From Cladochytrium replicatum (lineage: Eukaryota; Chytridiomycota; Chytridiomycetes; Cladochytriales; Cladochytriaceae), in assembly GCA_025526935.1 (NCBI GenBank), contig JAHLKD010000049.1:310001-374000 (forward strand): 64,000 bases of DNA, in the 5' to 3' direction. A program made the position numbers and the translations under genes. A model generated the notes under the pieces. It was not told the origin of the DNA. It saw nothing but the letters and a program-made list of their open reading frames with translations, and made no database searches. Below are positions 32,318-43,605 of the stretch, piece by piece. Every line of letters begins with the position of its first letter. The first letter of the stretch is position 1.

Positions 32318-33429
32318 AAGTTCAAAACAAAGCTCTACCAAAATTACAATTTTATTACTGCTTTCTTGTAACTTGAAGCATCAAGTTCATATCCAAACAG
32401 AACATTCAGGTTAATAATCCCCCCAGCGCTACATTTTGGATCACACAATGCAGTGAAACTGGCTAACCTGTAGTGGAATCGATATAGCTTTATTGATTTG
32501 CAAAAAAGTAACTAAACATATCCACCCAGCGATATGCACCTTTATCATGCATCTTGGACCGCCCCCGATTTCATCCACCTAGCTTTCTTCATTGTTGAAT
32601 TTATTTGGTTTTATTCATATCCAGCCGTTAGAGGTCACATTCACCACATCTCCGTCATCGCGCCGAAAGCGCGCTGTTTTGCCAGTTAGAATCTAGAGTA
32701 CGATGCCACTTCCAGAAATCAGAGTGGAAAACTCCTCTGCCGAACATTTCTTTACTGTGGATTCAACCACTGAGAGTGACAATGACCCCAGTGAATTCTG
32801 TGGTGTCCTCCACAATTAACAACAACCCCTAGCCTCCAAGAGAACTCTTGTAGGAATGAAAACCGACTGCCCCTTACCTATGTAAAATAAACCAAACTTC
32901 TGTTTTTGTAAAGCAAAAGAATCTTCAGTGAACTACTGGATTATTCACTAGTGAACGATGTATGAGCCAGTGTAGACGACAAGAGAAGAGCGCATGTCCC
33001 CCCCGTTGTTTCTTGGACCACCTGTTTCCTTCTTTCTTTGTTGATTTCTTGGTGTTAGTTCCTTTCGCTGGGGTTGCTTGGTCTTTCACATTGCCGAATG
33101 AGCCTTGCTCTGGCGCTTTCTGTCGCGTTCAAAAAAGCCCACCAATCTCGAAAACGATCTAGAATTCTAGGTAGGCCCGCCAGTGACGAAAGCTCGCCGT
33201 CGCATGTACACCATTTATGGGCAAAGTGTAATCCATTCCTTGAAAACATAAAACAATGAGGAAGAGAATAGAATACAGAAATATTCCGCCAGATAGAGAA
33301 AATAACGCACACGAGAGAAACCTTTCCCCGACAAAGCCAAATGACTGCACCGAAAATCACTCGGCACGCATTTTTCTAGAAAGAGTAACCGTAAGTTCAT
33401 CAACCGCATGTTCATGTTAAATGCTCAGC
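32318..33429. other. Intergenic between ALG3 and the LSB5-like gene
   Basis: About 1.1 kb between convergent genes. Only short frames without similarity, AT-rich, no repeat shared with the TE regions of this window. Confidence 0.5.
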
Positions 33430-35308
33430 TCACCCCTTCCTCTTCTCGCTGATCTGCTGTGCGTCCGAGAACGGATCATCATCCTCGTCATCGTCGTCCC
33501 CACGATCCTTAGCAGGAGGTGGTGGTGGCGAGACTTCCGTCGACGGAGAGGCATCGAGTCCGGCTTCGATGAACTGGTTATCCCTGATTGCGACGACTTT
33601 CTCAACCTCGGCAGGGGTGAGCTCCCATTCGGCTTTGACTTTTGTCGCACCGGAGGATGTTGGGATGACGTAGGTCTGTTGGGTAGGTTCTGGAAGAGAT
33701 TGATTTGAGGGGGCAGCGGTTGATTCGTCGGGTGGGACATTGAAGCGGACTGCAGTAGGCTTTTGGCGAGAATACATAAGTGTGAACCCAACATCGGTAC
33801 AGATTCCCGATAATACCTTTTTCACTTTCGAGTCAAACTCTGCCTTTGACACATTTTTGATATATTCCAGATCGCCTCGGTCCAGAAGGTCATCGTACAG
33901 TTTGAACGCGGCATCGATCTCCTCGCTAAGCTTCACGAGCAAGCCTGTAGACGTTGATGTCAACCTTTCAGCACCAGAACGTACGCTCTCAAAACGCACC
34001 CATGATAAGCTCATCTTCAACAACGTCCGAAAGGATGTCATTGATCCGCTCTTTCGCCTCCAAACATCGACCTCTCAACTCCGTGACAATCTCATTCTTC
34101 TGCACGTCCTCGGATTCTTCGACAAAGTTGAGGGTTTCGGAGAGCATCTGTGCCTGTGTCTGGACGCCCTGGACGTCCGAGAGGATCTTTTCGCGCCAGA
34201 TATCGTACGTTGGCACGCCCATTTCCCGCTGAAGAATGAAAATTGATATGTTTACTTTTCTATATACTCAGCCTTTTAAAATCGCTTACAGCGGCTTCCG
34301 GATCCAGAGCTGGAGGCGGTGGCGGAAAGAGCGAAGGAGGAAGTCGTCGAGGAATAAACTGCGGCTCGTTTGATGGCTGTAAACAGTGCAAGGCGTTAAG
34401 ACTAGTTAATTCAATGGCTTTCCAACGATACTACTTGATTTCCCTGCCCAAGTCCTCCGTTTACGTCAGCTGCAATTCTTGGAAGATTATTTGGGTCACC
34501 TCTGAGCCGTGGGATATCAATGCCCGCCGAGACCAACCGAGAAAGCAGGATGAAAAGATTCCTTCTGGCTGGAGGGTACTGACATTGTTGCTCCCATCGG
34601 TCAAGAAGCTCTACAAATCGAGCTTGGTTGTCAAGGTGCATGTCCTGGAAAATAGCGATAAGAAAATCCGTTCTCAGCGTTTTGGAACAGCATTACTGAT
34701 TTGGTGAGCATGCGTTCGACGGAGCGGATGTTATCTTCAACAGAGAATTCGACGATGAACGCTTGGCAATTTTGGACGAGGGCATCAGCGAGCTCAAGCG
34801 CTCGCCCAACGACAACTTGCAAAAATTCGAAGAGTCAGCAATAAGGCGAAGCTTTGACAGGCGACGTGTGTTCACCTGGATCCGTGCTCTTCAATCTTCT
34901 TTTCACGCCTTTGAACGCCTGCTCAGCACTGGTGAAGAGCAGTCTGGTGTGTCAGCTGAAGTAACCAATTGCAAAATCCAAATCACATCAATGCGCTCCA
35001 ATGCCATTGGAGCCGCTCTCTGTCTTCACACCTCCACACATCTCCCCGTCTTTCAATCTACGCACCCATCGGCAGCCTCGTTGGTCAAATTGCAAACAGC
35101 GAATAAGTCGTCCCAACTTGGTTCCACACCCGCTGGTGTGCTCACATAATGATCTAAAAATGCGTATACAAAATCAACGAGGTGCTTATGGTGAGAACGA
35201 TGGTGCTTCTCTCCAATTACCTATCTGTTGGAAGATGGGATTCTGGCCGCCGTGCCCGCCGTGCGCAGAGTTGAAAGTGAAGAACTTTTTCAATCCCTTT
35301 GTCGCCAT
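33430..35308 (-). CDS. LSB5: VHS and GAT domain protein, Lsb5/TOM1-like
   Basis: Endocytic/endosomal sorting adaptor family: VHS domains bind sorting signals or membranes, and GAT domains bind ubiquitin and Arf. Exons: complement(33430..33944, 34000..34228, 34290..34376, 34435..34644, 34697..34815, 34876..34928, 35066..35153, 35221..35308), 462 aa. The N-terminus MATKGLKKFFTF is followed by the VHS domain ~28-170, with 'WDDLFAVCNLTNEAADGAEQ', 'ALELADALVQNCQAFI' and 'FVELLDRWEQQ'. A Pro-rich linker leads to a GAT-like helical bundle ~190-320 ('VQTQAQMLSETLNF', 'YDDLLDRGDLEYI'). The tail is acidic, with a DDPFSD motif of the kind used to bind EH or AP-2 partners. Yeast Lsb5 has VHS plus an NPF and links actin assembly to endocytosis; the assignment versus other VHS-GAT proteins is moderately sure. 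Eight exons with in-frame joints. Confidence 0.75.
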
Positions 35309-35737
35309 GGTTCTCGTTCCTGCGAAGGGGTAGTTTGGCAATGAAGTCCGATAGTGGTGTCCAAGTTCACAAATGAAAGGCTGTGCACAGAATAGTTTAC
35401 AAAATTTGGTTACAAAGTGGACAATGGAGTGCAGGCCGAAGTGAGTCGACGGAAACGGGCACCTTATTTAACATAAAACAAGACTCGTTGGAGGTGGAGC
35501 AATCGGCCCAGGCGTAACAAAACTATCTCTCATTCTCAACCACGCTGACAGGAGCAACGATGTCTTATTGCATTTGGATGAGGTGCTCTCATGTATGTAT
35601 AATTGTGAATTTGACTTTAAAGTACAGCAGCAAATTGGGAAGGAAATTGAGGCGAGACCGGAAACAAATAGAAGTCGTTGTTCGGAACCTTCAAAACGTC
35701 AATAAGGCGATCAGAAAGATGTTCTTCCAGCCGAGGT
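35309..35737. other. Intergenic, promoter side of the LSB5-like gene
   Basis: About 430 bp between the LSB5-like start (minus strand) and the end of the B12D-type gene. The minus-strand frame that extends the B12D ORF past its TGA at 35738 is in another frame and has no similarity. Confidence 0.45.
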
Positions 35738-36037
35738 TCATGCTGAGCGAGATGGGGATCCAGCGACGATGGCCCGCTGTGCTTCGAACTCGGCGAGTTT
35801 GAATTGCCAGTGGTTTGGGTCGTATCCCTGGTCTCTCCTGATGCGAAGGTCCTGGTCGAAACCGAGCTTCTTTGATGCAACATAAGTGCCAAAACCAAGT
35901 CTGAATAGAAGGATATATTTGTAAGCACCAAGCAGGTGGGCCAGAGTACTTTGAACTTACGCGACGCCGATCATGCTGTAGACTGGGACCGCCTCAGCGG
36001 GCATGTTCTTGAAGAAAATCCTGACGAGGTTGGTCAT
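35738..36037 (-). CDS. Small mitochondrial B12D/MLRQ (NDUFA4)-type protein
   Basis: 79 aa in two exons, complement(35738..35900, 35961..36037). One hydrophobic segment ('AVPVYSMIGVALGFGTYVA') follows a short basic N-terminus ('MTNLVRIFFKNMP'). The post-membrane part has 'FDQDLRIRRDQGYDPNHWQ'. This layout fits the B12D/NDUFA4 family, single-pass inner-membrane proteins attached to respiratory complexes. The family call rests on layout and the Asp/Arg-rich post-TM motif, so it is tentative. The minus-strand order B12D-type, TAF4 leaves ~250 bp between them. Confidence 0.55.
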
Positions 36038-36290
36038 GGTGATTTGGTTGGCAAGACGGTTGGTTAGTTGTATGATTTTCGTTTTTGCAGTGAGTTTTTG
36101 GCGTAGCGGTGAATGACGGCAAGGATATCCCCCGATTTAAATAGGCGGACTGATGAATTTTGCGCCGTGTGAACCGATTACTCATGGTTGATCGAGGTGC
36201 CTCTGCCTTCCATTACTCATGATGACCTGCAATGGCACGTCACCATGACCAACAGGAACATTCTTACCATATTTGGTAATATCAAAATTA

Positions 36291-38335
36291 TCATTTGATG
36301 TTTGCCAACCATTTGTACAAGATCGCATCCTTTCTCAGCTCCCGGTCTTTCTCCATCGCAAACAGTGCGTCTTTCACCGTCACTCTCCTCATCTCTTTCT
36401 GTGTCATCAACCTCCCAATACGCATTCCTTTCGAAGACACGATTGGCGTCGACATTGGATTGGCCCCTCCTCCCGCACCAGACATCCCACCACTCCCACC
36501 CCCACCAGCTTGGTCATTGCCTCTCTTCTTCCCACCGGGAACCACCCTCAGATCTCCCCCACCGCCGGTCGCTCCACCTGCAATCATCCAGCTCTTGTAC
36601 TTGATCCCCGAAAGCGCAGCCGCGGTCTGGTTCGTTAGTTTTGTTTTGATGTTTTCCGGTAGATCTTTGTTCTTTTTCCTCCCTCCTTTCTTCTTTCCCG
36701 TCCCAGTTGCATCTGCTCCGCTCTCCACGCTCGTACCAATACCGCCGAGTCCTCCAGACCCACCGTTGATTCCGCTTTCCTCACCACCGCCTTCCTCTTC
36801 CGTCAACAAGCCCCGTGCCTTCCTCAACGCCATCTCCGCCTCACGTTCCTCCTTCTCCACCCTTGCGAGTACACCTTTCATGTCATCACCGACCACCTCG
36901 ACGTCGATCTCGACACTGACGTCCGGCAATCGGTTCCCGGCGGGACCAAATTTCGGCATCAGAACGCCGCCGCCGCGATCGTCGTCGTAGATCCCGACTT
37001 GGGTGTCCATACCGAGCTCGTCGAGACGCTTCTTGCGGTCCTGGACTTGGTGCTCATACCGCGCAAACTGCTCGTGCAGGAGCCCGACGCGGTGTTTTGA
37101 GGCTATGATGGTGGACTCGAGGATGTTGTGGATGCGTTCTTGTGTCGCATGGGAGATCATGAGAAGAAAGTCTTCGTCCACACTGGACAGCCCGGATTCC
37201 AATGCTGTTAACAATTATGTTATTAGGTATGGGAGGATTTGGTGATCGAATCGTACCAATCGATGCGACCATACGACGAAGCTCGGTCATGTTGACAAAG
37301 TCCTGCACTTTGGTCCGGTCCTGTCCCATCGACATCCAGTACTGATTCGTTCCGATACCATCCAATTCATTACGTATCCTCTCCTCTTCTTCCTGGTTCT
37401 CATAGTGAGCAAGCATTTCAAGCAACTTAGATTTGACGATACGTACCCGGACATCGAAACCAACGTAACTGGTGACATCCATCATGCTCGTGACGTCCAA
37501 CTTGGTCACATCCACTTCATTCGCCCCACCCCTTGATCCTGTCATTCACATGGTGGGCTAGGAATAACAACAACTTCAAATGGGAATGATTTACCAGTTG
37601 ATCTCGACGGCGCAGGCTGGTACTGAGCTGGCTGATATTCGCTCTTTGCTCTTTTCGGTGGCTGCCCTCTGCCACCATAAAAACTTAATCATCAACTTCA
37701 AAACATCACTTTCCTGATCGTTTGGCTCACCCAGAAGGCTGTGATGAATCAGCAGCCCTCTTCCTTGAAAAATCAGCAGCCTGTGTATTTTGAACATATT
37801 GCTGCTGTGCGAACTGCTGCGTTTGGGATCGTTGGAGTTGCTGTGGAGTCGACATTCTCATTTGCTGCGGTTGTGTGGACGGAATTGGGTGGTGGACGAG
37901 AAACGCTGATGTACCCGGTGCAGAGGTATAGTGTGCAGCTTTGGCCGCCTGGAAATACACCGACGATTAAATGACATGGAGTTGAAAGAGGGGCGCATTT
38001 TTTTTACAGAGTTGTTTGGGAAAACGGGTAATCCGCCGAGACCTTGGGGCATCACACCGTACTGCATTCCGCCCGCTTCAATTAAAGGCAAATTGTCGGC
38101 TGAGATCGAAAATTGTGATGTGTTAACACATACCTCCAAACATGTTCATTGCAGCAGCGACTGCGGTAGCGGTAGCGCTGTGTGATTGATGTGGGGGCAC
38201 ATGTTGCTGTGAGTTTGCGGTATTCGTATTCGTAGAAGCACCGGTACTCGCAGCGGTCGCACTGCCGGCAACCGACGCCAAAAGGTCGAGAAGATTTTGA
38301 TTTTGATTTTGATTTTGATTTTGGGAATCGGCCAT
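36291..38335 (-). CDS. TAF4: Transcription initiation factor TFIID subunit 4
   Basis: TFIID core subunit that pairs with TAF12 through a histone fold. Exons: complement(36291..37204, 37257..37538, 37595..37668, 37731..37948, 38008..38099, 38134..38335), 593 aa. The N-terminus carries an (Asn-Gln)n run at ~6-14 from a hexanucleotide repeat, then Ala/Thr- and Gln-rich sequence (~100-180) typical of TAF4 activator-contact regions. The TAF4-specific C-terminal domain begins near 250 ('DVTSYVGFDVR'). It includes the histone-fold helices ('ALESGLSSVDEDFLLMISHA', 'ERIHNILESTIIASKHR') and ends in the conserved 'RRVTVKDALFAMEKDRE' with 'LLYKWL'-like residues. A Gly-rich insertion (~390-500) splits the domain and is longer than I expect for the family. 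It shares its start region with RRP36. Confidence 0.88.
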
Positions 38336-38363
38336 TGTGGTCACGTGTAGTTTGGATTTTGGC
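38336..38363. promoter_or_regulatory. 28-bp gap between divergent TAF4 and RRP36 start codons, with CACGTG
   Basis: The TAF4 ATG ends at 38335 and the RRP36 ATG begins at 38364. Within the gap, 38342-38347 is the palindromic E-box CACGTG, the core site of Cbf1/USF-type bHLH factors. With so little room each gene's promoter must lie partly in the other's leader or first exon. Binding is inference. Confidence 0.5.
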
Positions 38364-39883
38364 ATGAAAAGGAGGGAAATCACCAGAGAAAGGAGGGCAT
38401 TTGGGGACGAGGACGGGGTGGGGTACTATGGGAACACGGGGAACACGGGGGAGAACGATGTCCAGGAGGGAGAACAGGGACTTGCTGTGCCAAACAAGAA
38501 ACCGGGTGTGGTGAGTATCTGAGTGCGACAATACTAGATGCTGAAGAAATAATGACTGTTTCTTGCTTTTAGAAAAAGCTGAAGAAAGGTACCGCATCGA
38601 CCAAAAAAACGTGACAACTCTTGGATCGTCGCAGAAACTAAAAGAAATCTCCCCAGCGCTTGCAGGTCTCTCGTTTGACCAGCTGCTGGACGTGCAGCAG
38701 CAAATCGGAAAGAAAGCGTTCGACCAGGCCTTTAAAAGCATGGCAAACAATGATGATACGTCCTCTCGCGCAGCCATTGCGAAACGAAGAAGAGAGGAAG
38801 CAAGTAGACGTGGTCATAGCGATCAGGAGGACGAAGACAGTGCTGTCGATGAGCAGGATGATGATAATTTGGATGCTGGATCGATTAAAAGCATTGAGGA
38901 GGATCAGGAGGATCAAAGCGAGGATGGTCATGGAGACTCGGAAGACGAAGACAATGACGATGATGAGGATCGGGATGGTGATGACAAGAATGAAGAGGTT
39001 GCAGAAGATTTACCCGAATGGGCCAAGAGTCGTGCTCGACCAGAGAAACGTGCAGACAAGAACCAGTGAGTTTATCTCCATTTTTTGATTAACACCAGAA
39101 TCGAAGTTGACTTTCTCTCAAGGCCAATTGAGATCTCATCCAAGAAGCCTGTCTCCAGAAGAAGACAAGTTGTTGAAATCAAAAGAATGGTTGGTACCGA
39201 CTCCTCCGAAATTATGTTGGCCGATGAATTTACATCTCGTCATCTCGTCACAATCACTCTGTAGAACTACATGGACCCACGATTCGAAAAGCGGGCAGGA
39301 AATTTCAACGAAGACCTTTTCAAGAAATCCTACGGCTTCTTGGACGAGTACAGGGACTCTGAGATCCAGATGCTGAAGCAGGAGATCGCACGCGAGAAGG
39401 GCGAGTGGAGAAGGGAATCGCTTAGCAAAACCCTCCAACGCATGGTGAGCTTTAAACTTTTCATGCGTTTAAGCACATCATAGTTTCTGAATTGACTCCC
39501 CGTCGTTCTAGTTATCACAGCAGGAAACTCGGGCTGCAAAAGAGCGCACACAGAAGCTAAAGTCGGAATGGAGAAAGACGGAGGTGGAGCAGATCCGAGC
39601 GGGAAAGAAGAAGGCGCCTTACTTCTTGAAGAAGTGTATGTGTTTCAAAGCTGAAGGTGTCATTCTATTTTAATGCTCAATAACACTCACTTTCCTAGCC
39701 GATGTGAAGAAGCTGGAACTCATGGAGAAGTTCTCAGCGGTTGGTGGGAATGCGGCGGGCGGACCGGGGAAGAAGGGGAACGCGTTGGCCTTGGACAAGT
39801 TCCTCGAGAAGAAGAGGAAGAGAAAGGCTGCGAAGGAGAGAGTGTTGTTGCCGAGGACTCGCCGATCTGCTCAAGAAGAATAA
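38364..39883 (+). CDS. RRP36: rRNA biogenesis protein RRP36
   Basis: Nucleolar factor for early 35S pre-rRNA cleavage and 40S assembly. Proposed exons: 38364..38510, 38573..39065, 39123..39189, 39265..39444, 39512..39635, 39699..39883, about 398 aa. An acidic, low-complexity region is followed by the conserved core: 'PIEISSKKPVSRRRQVVEI', 'DPRFEKRAGNFNEDLFKKSY', 'FLDEYRDSEIQMLKQEI' and the C-terminal 'PYFLKKSDVKKLELMEKF'. Exon 1 and exon 2 do not join in frame with the canonical GTGAGT donor at 38511: one extra A in the A7 run near 38608 would fix it, as would a weak GTGTGG donor at 38506. The rest is in frame. Arg/Lys-rich end fits a nucleolar protein. Confidence 0.82.
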
Positions 39884-40369
39884 AAGATCTCAATTGACAC
39901 ACCAGACGCACTTTTTATTCTGAGTAGTTATACAGGGCAGAATGGAATTGATTGTTCTGTAGAGATTGACCGTTTCATAATCATACGTTTTCAATGCTGG
40001 ACATCTGAATCATCTCACTGGGTTCTGGTGAGGTCCTGCTACTAGCTCTGCTTCTATCGCTTCCGCTCAATCCAAACCACTCTGAAAATTGCCAATCATC
40101 TCCAAACGCGATAGATGGGATCCTGTACACCTGTCGACATACATCGACGTCTTCTCTCTCCCTGCTCTCGTCTATCCCGACGGCTGTTGCGATGGCAAAG
40201 TCAGGGATCTGGCCTGCGCGCAGGCTCGCAGATGAGTTTGGGAATAGGAGAAGGTAGTGGAGTGAGATCAGTGGTGGATCAGACGGTCGGAGAGATGGAA
40301 GGGGCTCGATTGACAGTGGTGAGCTGAACTGGGGACAGTAAAGAAGTGAGATAGGATCAGGGGCAAGAA
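39884..40369. other. Intergenic between convergent RRP36 and a membrane-protein gene
   Basis: About 490 bp, both 3' sides. No domain in any frame. Contains the 3' UTRs, no repeat. Confidence 0.45.
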
Positions 40370-40894
40370 TCAGAATGGGATTTTTGTTCGTACTAAGCCA
40401 GCGGGTGGTTGTGATTGACGATGCGATGCCGTTGATTCGGAATGTGACCTCGACAAATCCAGCCCGTTGCGTGGTGCAGAATACGTACTCTCAATGACAT
40501 CAACCTCAACTGAAGAATCTACCTTCTCCAAGCATGGACCATGCGCAGTTGCTAAATCTACCTCCTTTTCTGTGTTGTCCGACTTATCAATAATCAACGA
40601 GACTAGGTATGATTCAGGCGGCAAGTTTTCTGGAAAACAGCTCTCTCCAGTCTCTACTCGTCTTTGTGCGGCCCAGCGCTCGCGGCAGAGGTTCGTGACA
40701 TAGGTTACGGCTATTGTGATCCCCATTGTGCCCAAGAACACCGCTACGAACGTAGTCACGTCGACCGCACCCATTCCTACGTACTCGCCAAAGTTGGGAG
40801 GATCATCGAAAGGGAACGAGGTGCTATTCGGATTGTTTCCCGAGATCCCAACTGAATCATCTAGCTGTGGGAGTGGATTGTAGAACGATCCCAT
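40370..40894 (-). CDS. Single-pass membrane protein, unknown function
   Basis: 174 aa single exon from the Met at 40894 (an upstream in-frame Met at 40969 would overlap the HIS7 3' end, so I prefer the later one). A ~55-residue Pro/Asn-rich N-terminal part without a clear signal peptide precedes one strong TM segment at ~48-72 ('TTFVAVFLGTMGITIAVTYV'). After it come Arg-rich flanking residues ('CRERWAAQRR') and a ~100-residue hydrophilic tail rich in Ser/Glu ('SRSHSESTASHRQS'). The positive-inside rule puts the tail in the cytosol. I recognise no family. It starts 49 bp after the HIS7 stop on the same strand. Codon use looks like the neighbours. Confidence 0.55.
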   Translation of the reverse strand: MGSFYNPLPQLDDSVGISGNNPNSTSFPFDDPPNFGEYVGMGAVDVTTFVAVFLGTMGITIAVTYVTNLCRERWAAQRRVETGESCFPENLPPESYLVSLIIDKSDNTEKEVDLATAHGPCLEKVDSSVEVDVIESTYSAPRNGLDLSRSHSESTASHRQSQPPAGLVRTKIPF

Positions 40895-40943
40895 TTTGGA
40901 AGCAGCGCGTCTTTCACGTGATGGCGTTTTTAAGTCAAACTTT

Positions 40944-42728
40944 TTAAAGATTTCCCTCCCAACCTCCACGAACAGACATTCCGTTTTCTTTCAGATAAAG
41001 CTTCACTTTCTCAATCGGAACTTCCCGCCTGTGGAAGATCCCGGCCGCCAGTGCCGCTTCGACCCCGCAAGCATCAAACACCTCCTTGAAGTGCTCCACT
41101 CTCCCAGCCCCAGACGACGCGATCACTGGGATCCGCACGCTGTCCTTCACGTCCTGGACAAGCGTAAGCTCGTACCCTGAATTCGTTCCGTCGCGGTCCA
41201 TGCAGTTCAGAAGGATCTCGCCAGCACCCATGGCCTCGCATGCCGTGACGAGTTTCCGTACGTCGAGATCACGACCTTCGCGACCTCCTTTGACTGTGCA
41301 TTGGTACCAGCAGAACTCCTCGCCATTCGGACCGGGGATGGGTGCGCGGAAGACTGTGTGGGTCGGAGCGTCCGATGCGGAGCGGACATAGACTCTGCGC
41401 GGGTCGACGGAGATCACGACGGCTTGGTTGCCGTAGACGCGTGCGATCTGTTCGATTGCGGTTTTGCCAGTGAGAATTGCAGGGGCTTCGGAGTGAGGGA
41501 TCCCGGATGCTACGGCGTCGTCATGAGCTTTCTTGCGCGCGAGGTATTCCTCTGCGGCATAAACAGCGTCGCTGCCGATGGAAACTTTGTCGGCTCCGGA
41601 GCGGAAGTATTCGCCGGCGACATGTAAGGCAGACACAATGTTCCCGGAAGGTTCTTGGATATCGCGGATTCCGCCGCCGATGGTGAGCGGGACGAAAACG
41701 GTTTCAGAGGTGCGTTGGAGAACTTGGAGCATAGGTGTATCACGTACGGGAATGTCACGGAAAGATGTGATGTTAAGGAAGGTCACCTCGTCTGCACCTT
41801 CCTCGAAATACCGCCGTGCAAGTTCTACCGGCTTACCAAGATTCCGAACGTCGCCTGATCCCTCTTTTTCTCGCACATCGTATTGGTCGCCTTTTGTCAC
41901 GACCAGATCACCTTGGTCGTTCGCACGCACGTCCAGGCATGCGATGATGCGCCGAGTAAACCTGTCCTTGATAGATTGTGCCAACACACCAGGTGAAAGT
42001 TGTTTTGGGAGGGGTGCGATGGATGTGGTTTCTCCGCTCAAGAATGTTTTGAGAACTTTGAGACCTGCAAAGCCGCTCTTCTCGGGGTGAAACTGTGTCG
42101 CAAAGACATTGTTCTTCCTTATCGCAGAGATAAACACCTCGTCTCCGTACTTTGTGAGCGAATACGCCCAATCTGCCAAAGCGCCGCTGCCGTATTTAAG
42201 TGCATAGGAGTGCACAAAGTAGTAACGCGTTGACTCCTCATCTGCATCGTGATTTATTTGGGCAGGAACCGCTCCAGACACATTTCCCTGCATGGCTGTT
42301 GCAGAATTCCAACCCATGTGCGGGACCGCCTTGGTATTGTCGAAAAACTTAGAAATGACGCCGGGGATCACGCCCAAGCCTGGAACATCTGGATCCTCTT
42401 CCGAGCCCTCGCAGAGCGCCTGGAGACCCACACAGATTCCCATGAAGGGCTTTCCCGATGCAATGTATTTGAGAAGGCCATCAACAAAACCGGTACTCCT
42501 GAGACGGTCCATTGCGGCCCCGAATGCTCCTACTCCTGGAAAGAGGAGTTTCTGAAACGTGAGATATAGTGAGAATGCGATTTGCACGTCCAGATGCTAA
42601 CGTACATCTGCCTTTGCAAAGTCGTCGTTAGATGTTATGAAAGTCACATCGAAGCCCACGCGCTTCACAGCATTCAGCAGGGAGCGCACATTTCCGGCAC
42701 CGTAGTCCAGCAGATAGATTGACGGCAT
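40944..42728 (-). CDS. HIS7: Imidazole glycerol phosphate synthase (HisH-HisF fusion)
   Basis: Bifunctional cytosolic enzyme of histidine biosynthesis: the glutaminase domain releases ammonia, and the cyclase turns PRFAR into IGP and AICAR. Two exons, complement(40944..42551, 42606..42728), 576 aa (yeast 552). The glutaminase has 'YLLDYGAGNVRSLLNA' at the N-terminus, the nucleophile in 'GICVGLQ' and the catalytic His-Glu in 'QFHPEKSGF'. The (beta-alpha)8 cyclase starts 'RIIACLDVRAND' with the catalytic Asp, includes 'TIGGGIRD', and has the second phosphate site 'VIASSGAG'. A ~40-residue insertion with 'KKAHDDAVASGIPHSE' is present, as usual in fungal and plant fusions. Complete and host-like; divergent from the KPWE gene with 233 bp between starts. 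Confidence 0.95.
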
Positions 42729-42961
42729 CTAAGTTCACGAGAAAAGATGATCAGAGCAGTGCGATCTTAAAAAGGCGCGAGTTTTTGAATGCGTCAGCGC
42801 ACAATGTTGAGGTGGAATGGGCGAAAGGCAAAACAACCCCACGGTAGGGAGTGCCAAAATCTCCGCCGACACTCGACAAAGAATGTCTTTTTTCAATGAT
42901 AACCATCATTTTTTTACCTTTTCCCGAGTTTGCTCTGCGCCATTCGCCATCGGTGTTCCCC

Positions 42962-43517
42962 ATGGCCTTCCAACGCTTCGAGAGTTATGCGTTCGACACG
43001 GACAGCGCATTCCAGGACGGAGCGAAGACGCTCATCGCAAAGAATGTGCCTGAAGCATCGCTGCTGAAAATGAAGTGGTTCTACTACAACAAGTACGTGG
43101 CCATGCTTCACGATCGATTGAAGCTCATTCCCCACAAACAGATTTGTAGAGCCATTTGATTTCGAGATGTACTTGGAATGGAAAGCTGGTGGAAGCATCA
43201 CTGACCAAAAGAAGGAGATTGCTGAAAGGGCTGTTTCTGAGGAGACGAAAACCGAGACAACAACCACCACAGACAAAACCGGTGGGGAATCAGCCGATAC
43301 GGCAACAGCGGAACCATCTTTCCCACTATCGTTTGCAAAAATCTGCGAGATGGTGGCCCGTGGCGAACCAATACCTGGAATCAAACAGATCCCTGACAAA
43401 ATCAACGAAGAGGCGCCTTCTGCGTCAACCCTTAAACCACGACGCAAGCCATGGGAGAGGAAGCAGGAATCTTTGCCAAATGTGAACTCTTCCAATTTTG
43501 ATGGCGATGAGCCTTAA
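42962..43517 (+). CDS. KPWE-motif protein related to peroxin PEX39
   Basis: 168 aa, exons 42962..43092 and 43142..43517; the 49-bp intron (GTACGT...CAG) is required to give the continuous 'WFYYNKFVEPFDFEMYLEWK'. The C-terminal half has the two hallmarks of the C6orf226/Yjr012c family (DUF5572): 'FPLSFAKICEMVARGEPIPG' with 'IKQIPDKI', then 'RRKPWERK'. My recollection is that this family was recently named PEX39, a partner of PEX7 in import of PTS2 proteins into peroxisomes. The N-terminal W/Y-rich block and this link come from memory of the family and should be checked. Between the blocks is a Thr/Glu-rich linker. Convergent with the LRR gene, 88 bp apart. Confidence 0.72.
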
Positions 43518-43605
43518 AGCGCCTAATCAGACATGTGAATTGTGCATCTATTTCGAGAATAACATCTATGATATCAGCATATCTCACTACGGACATGATG
43601 TTTAA

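Noticed and set aside
36295-36990. 231-codon Pro-rich plus-strand frame
   Set aside because: Complement of the Gly-rich TAF4 insertion; no independent support.
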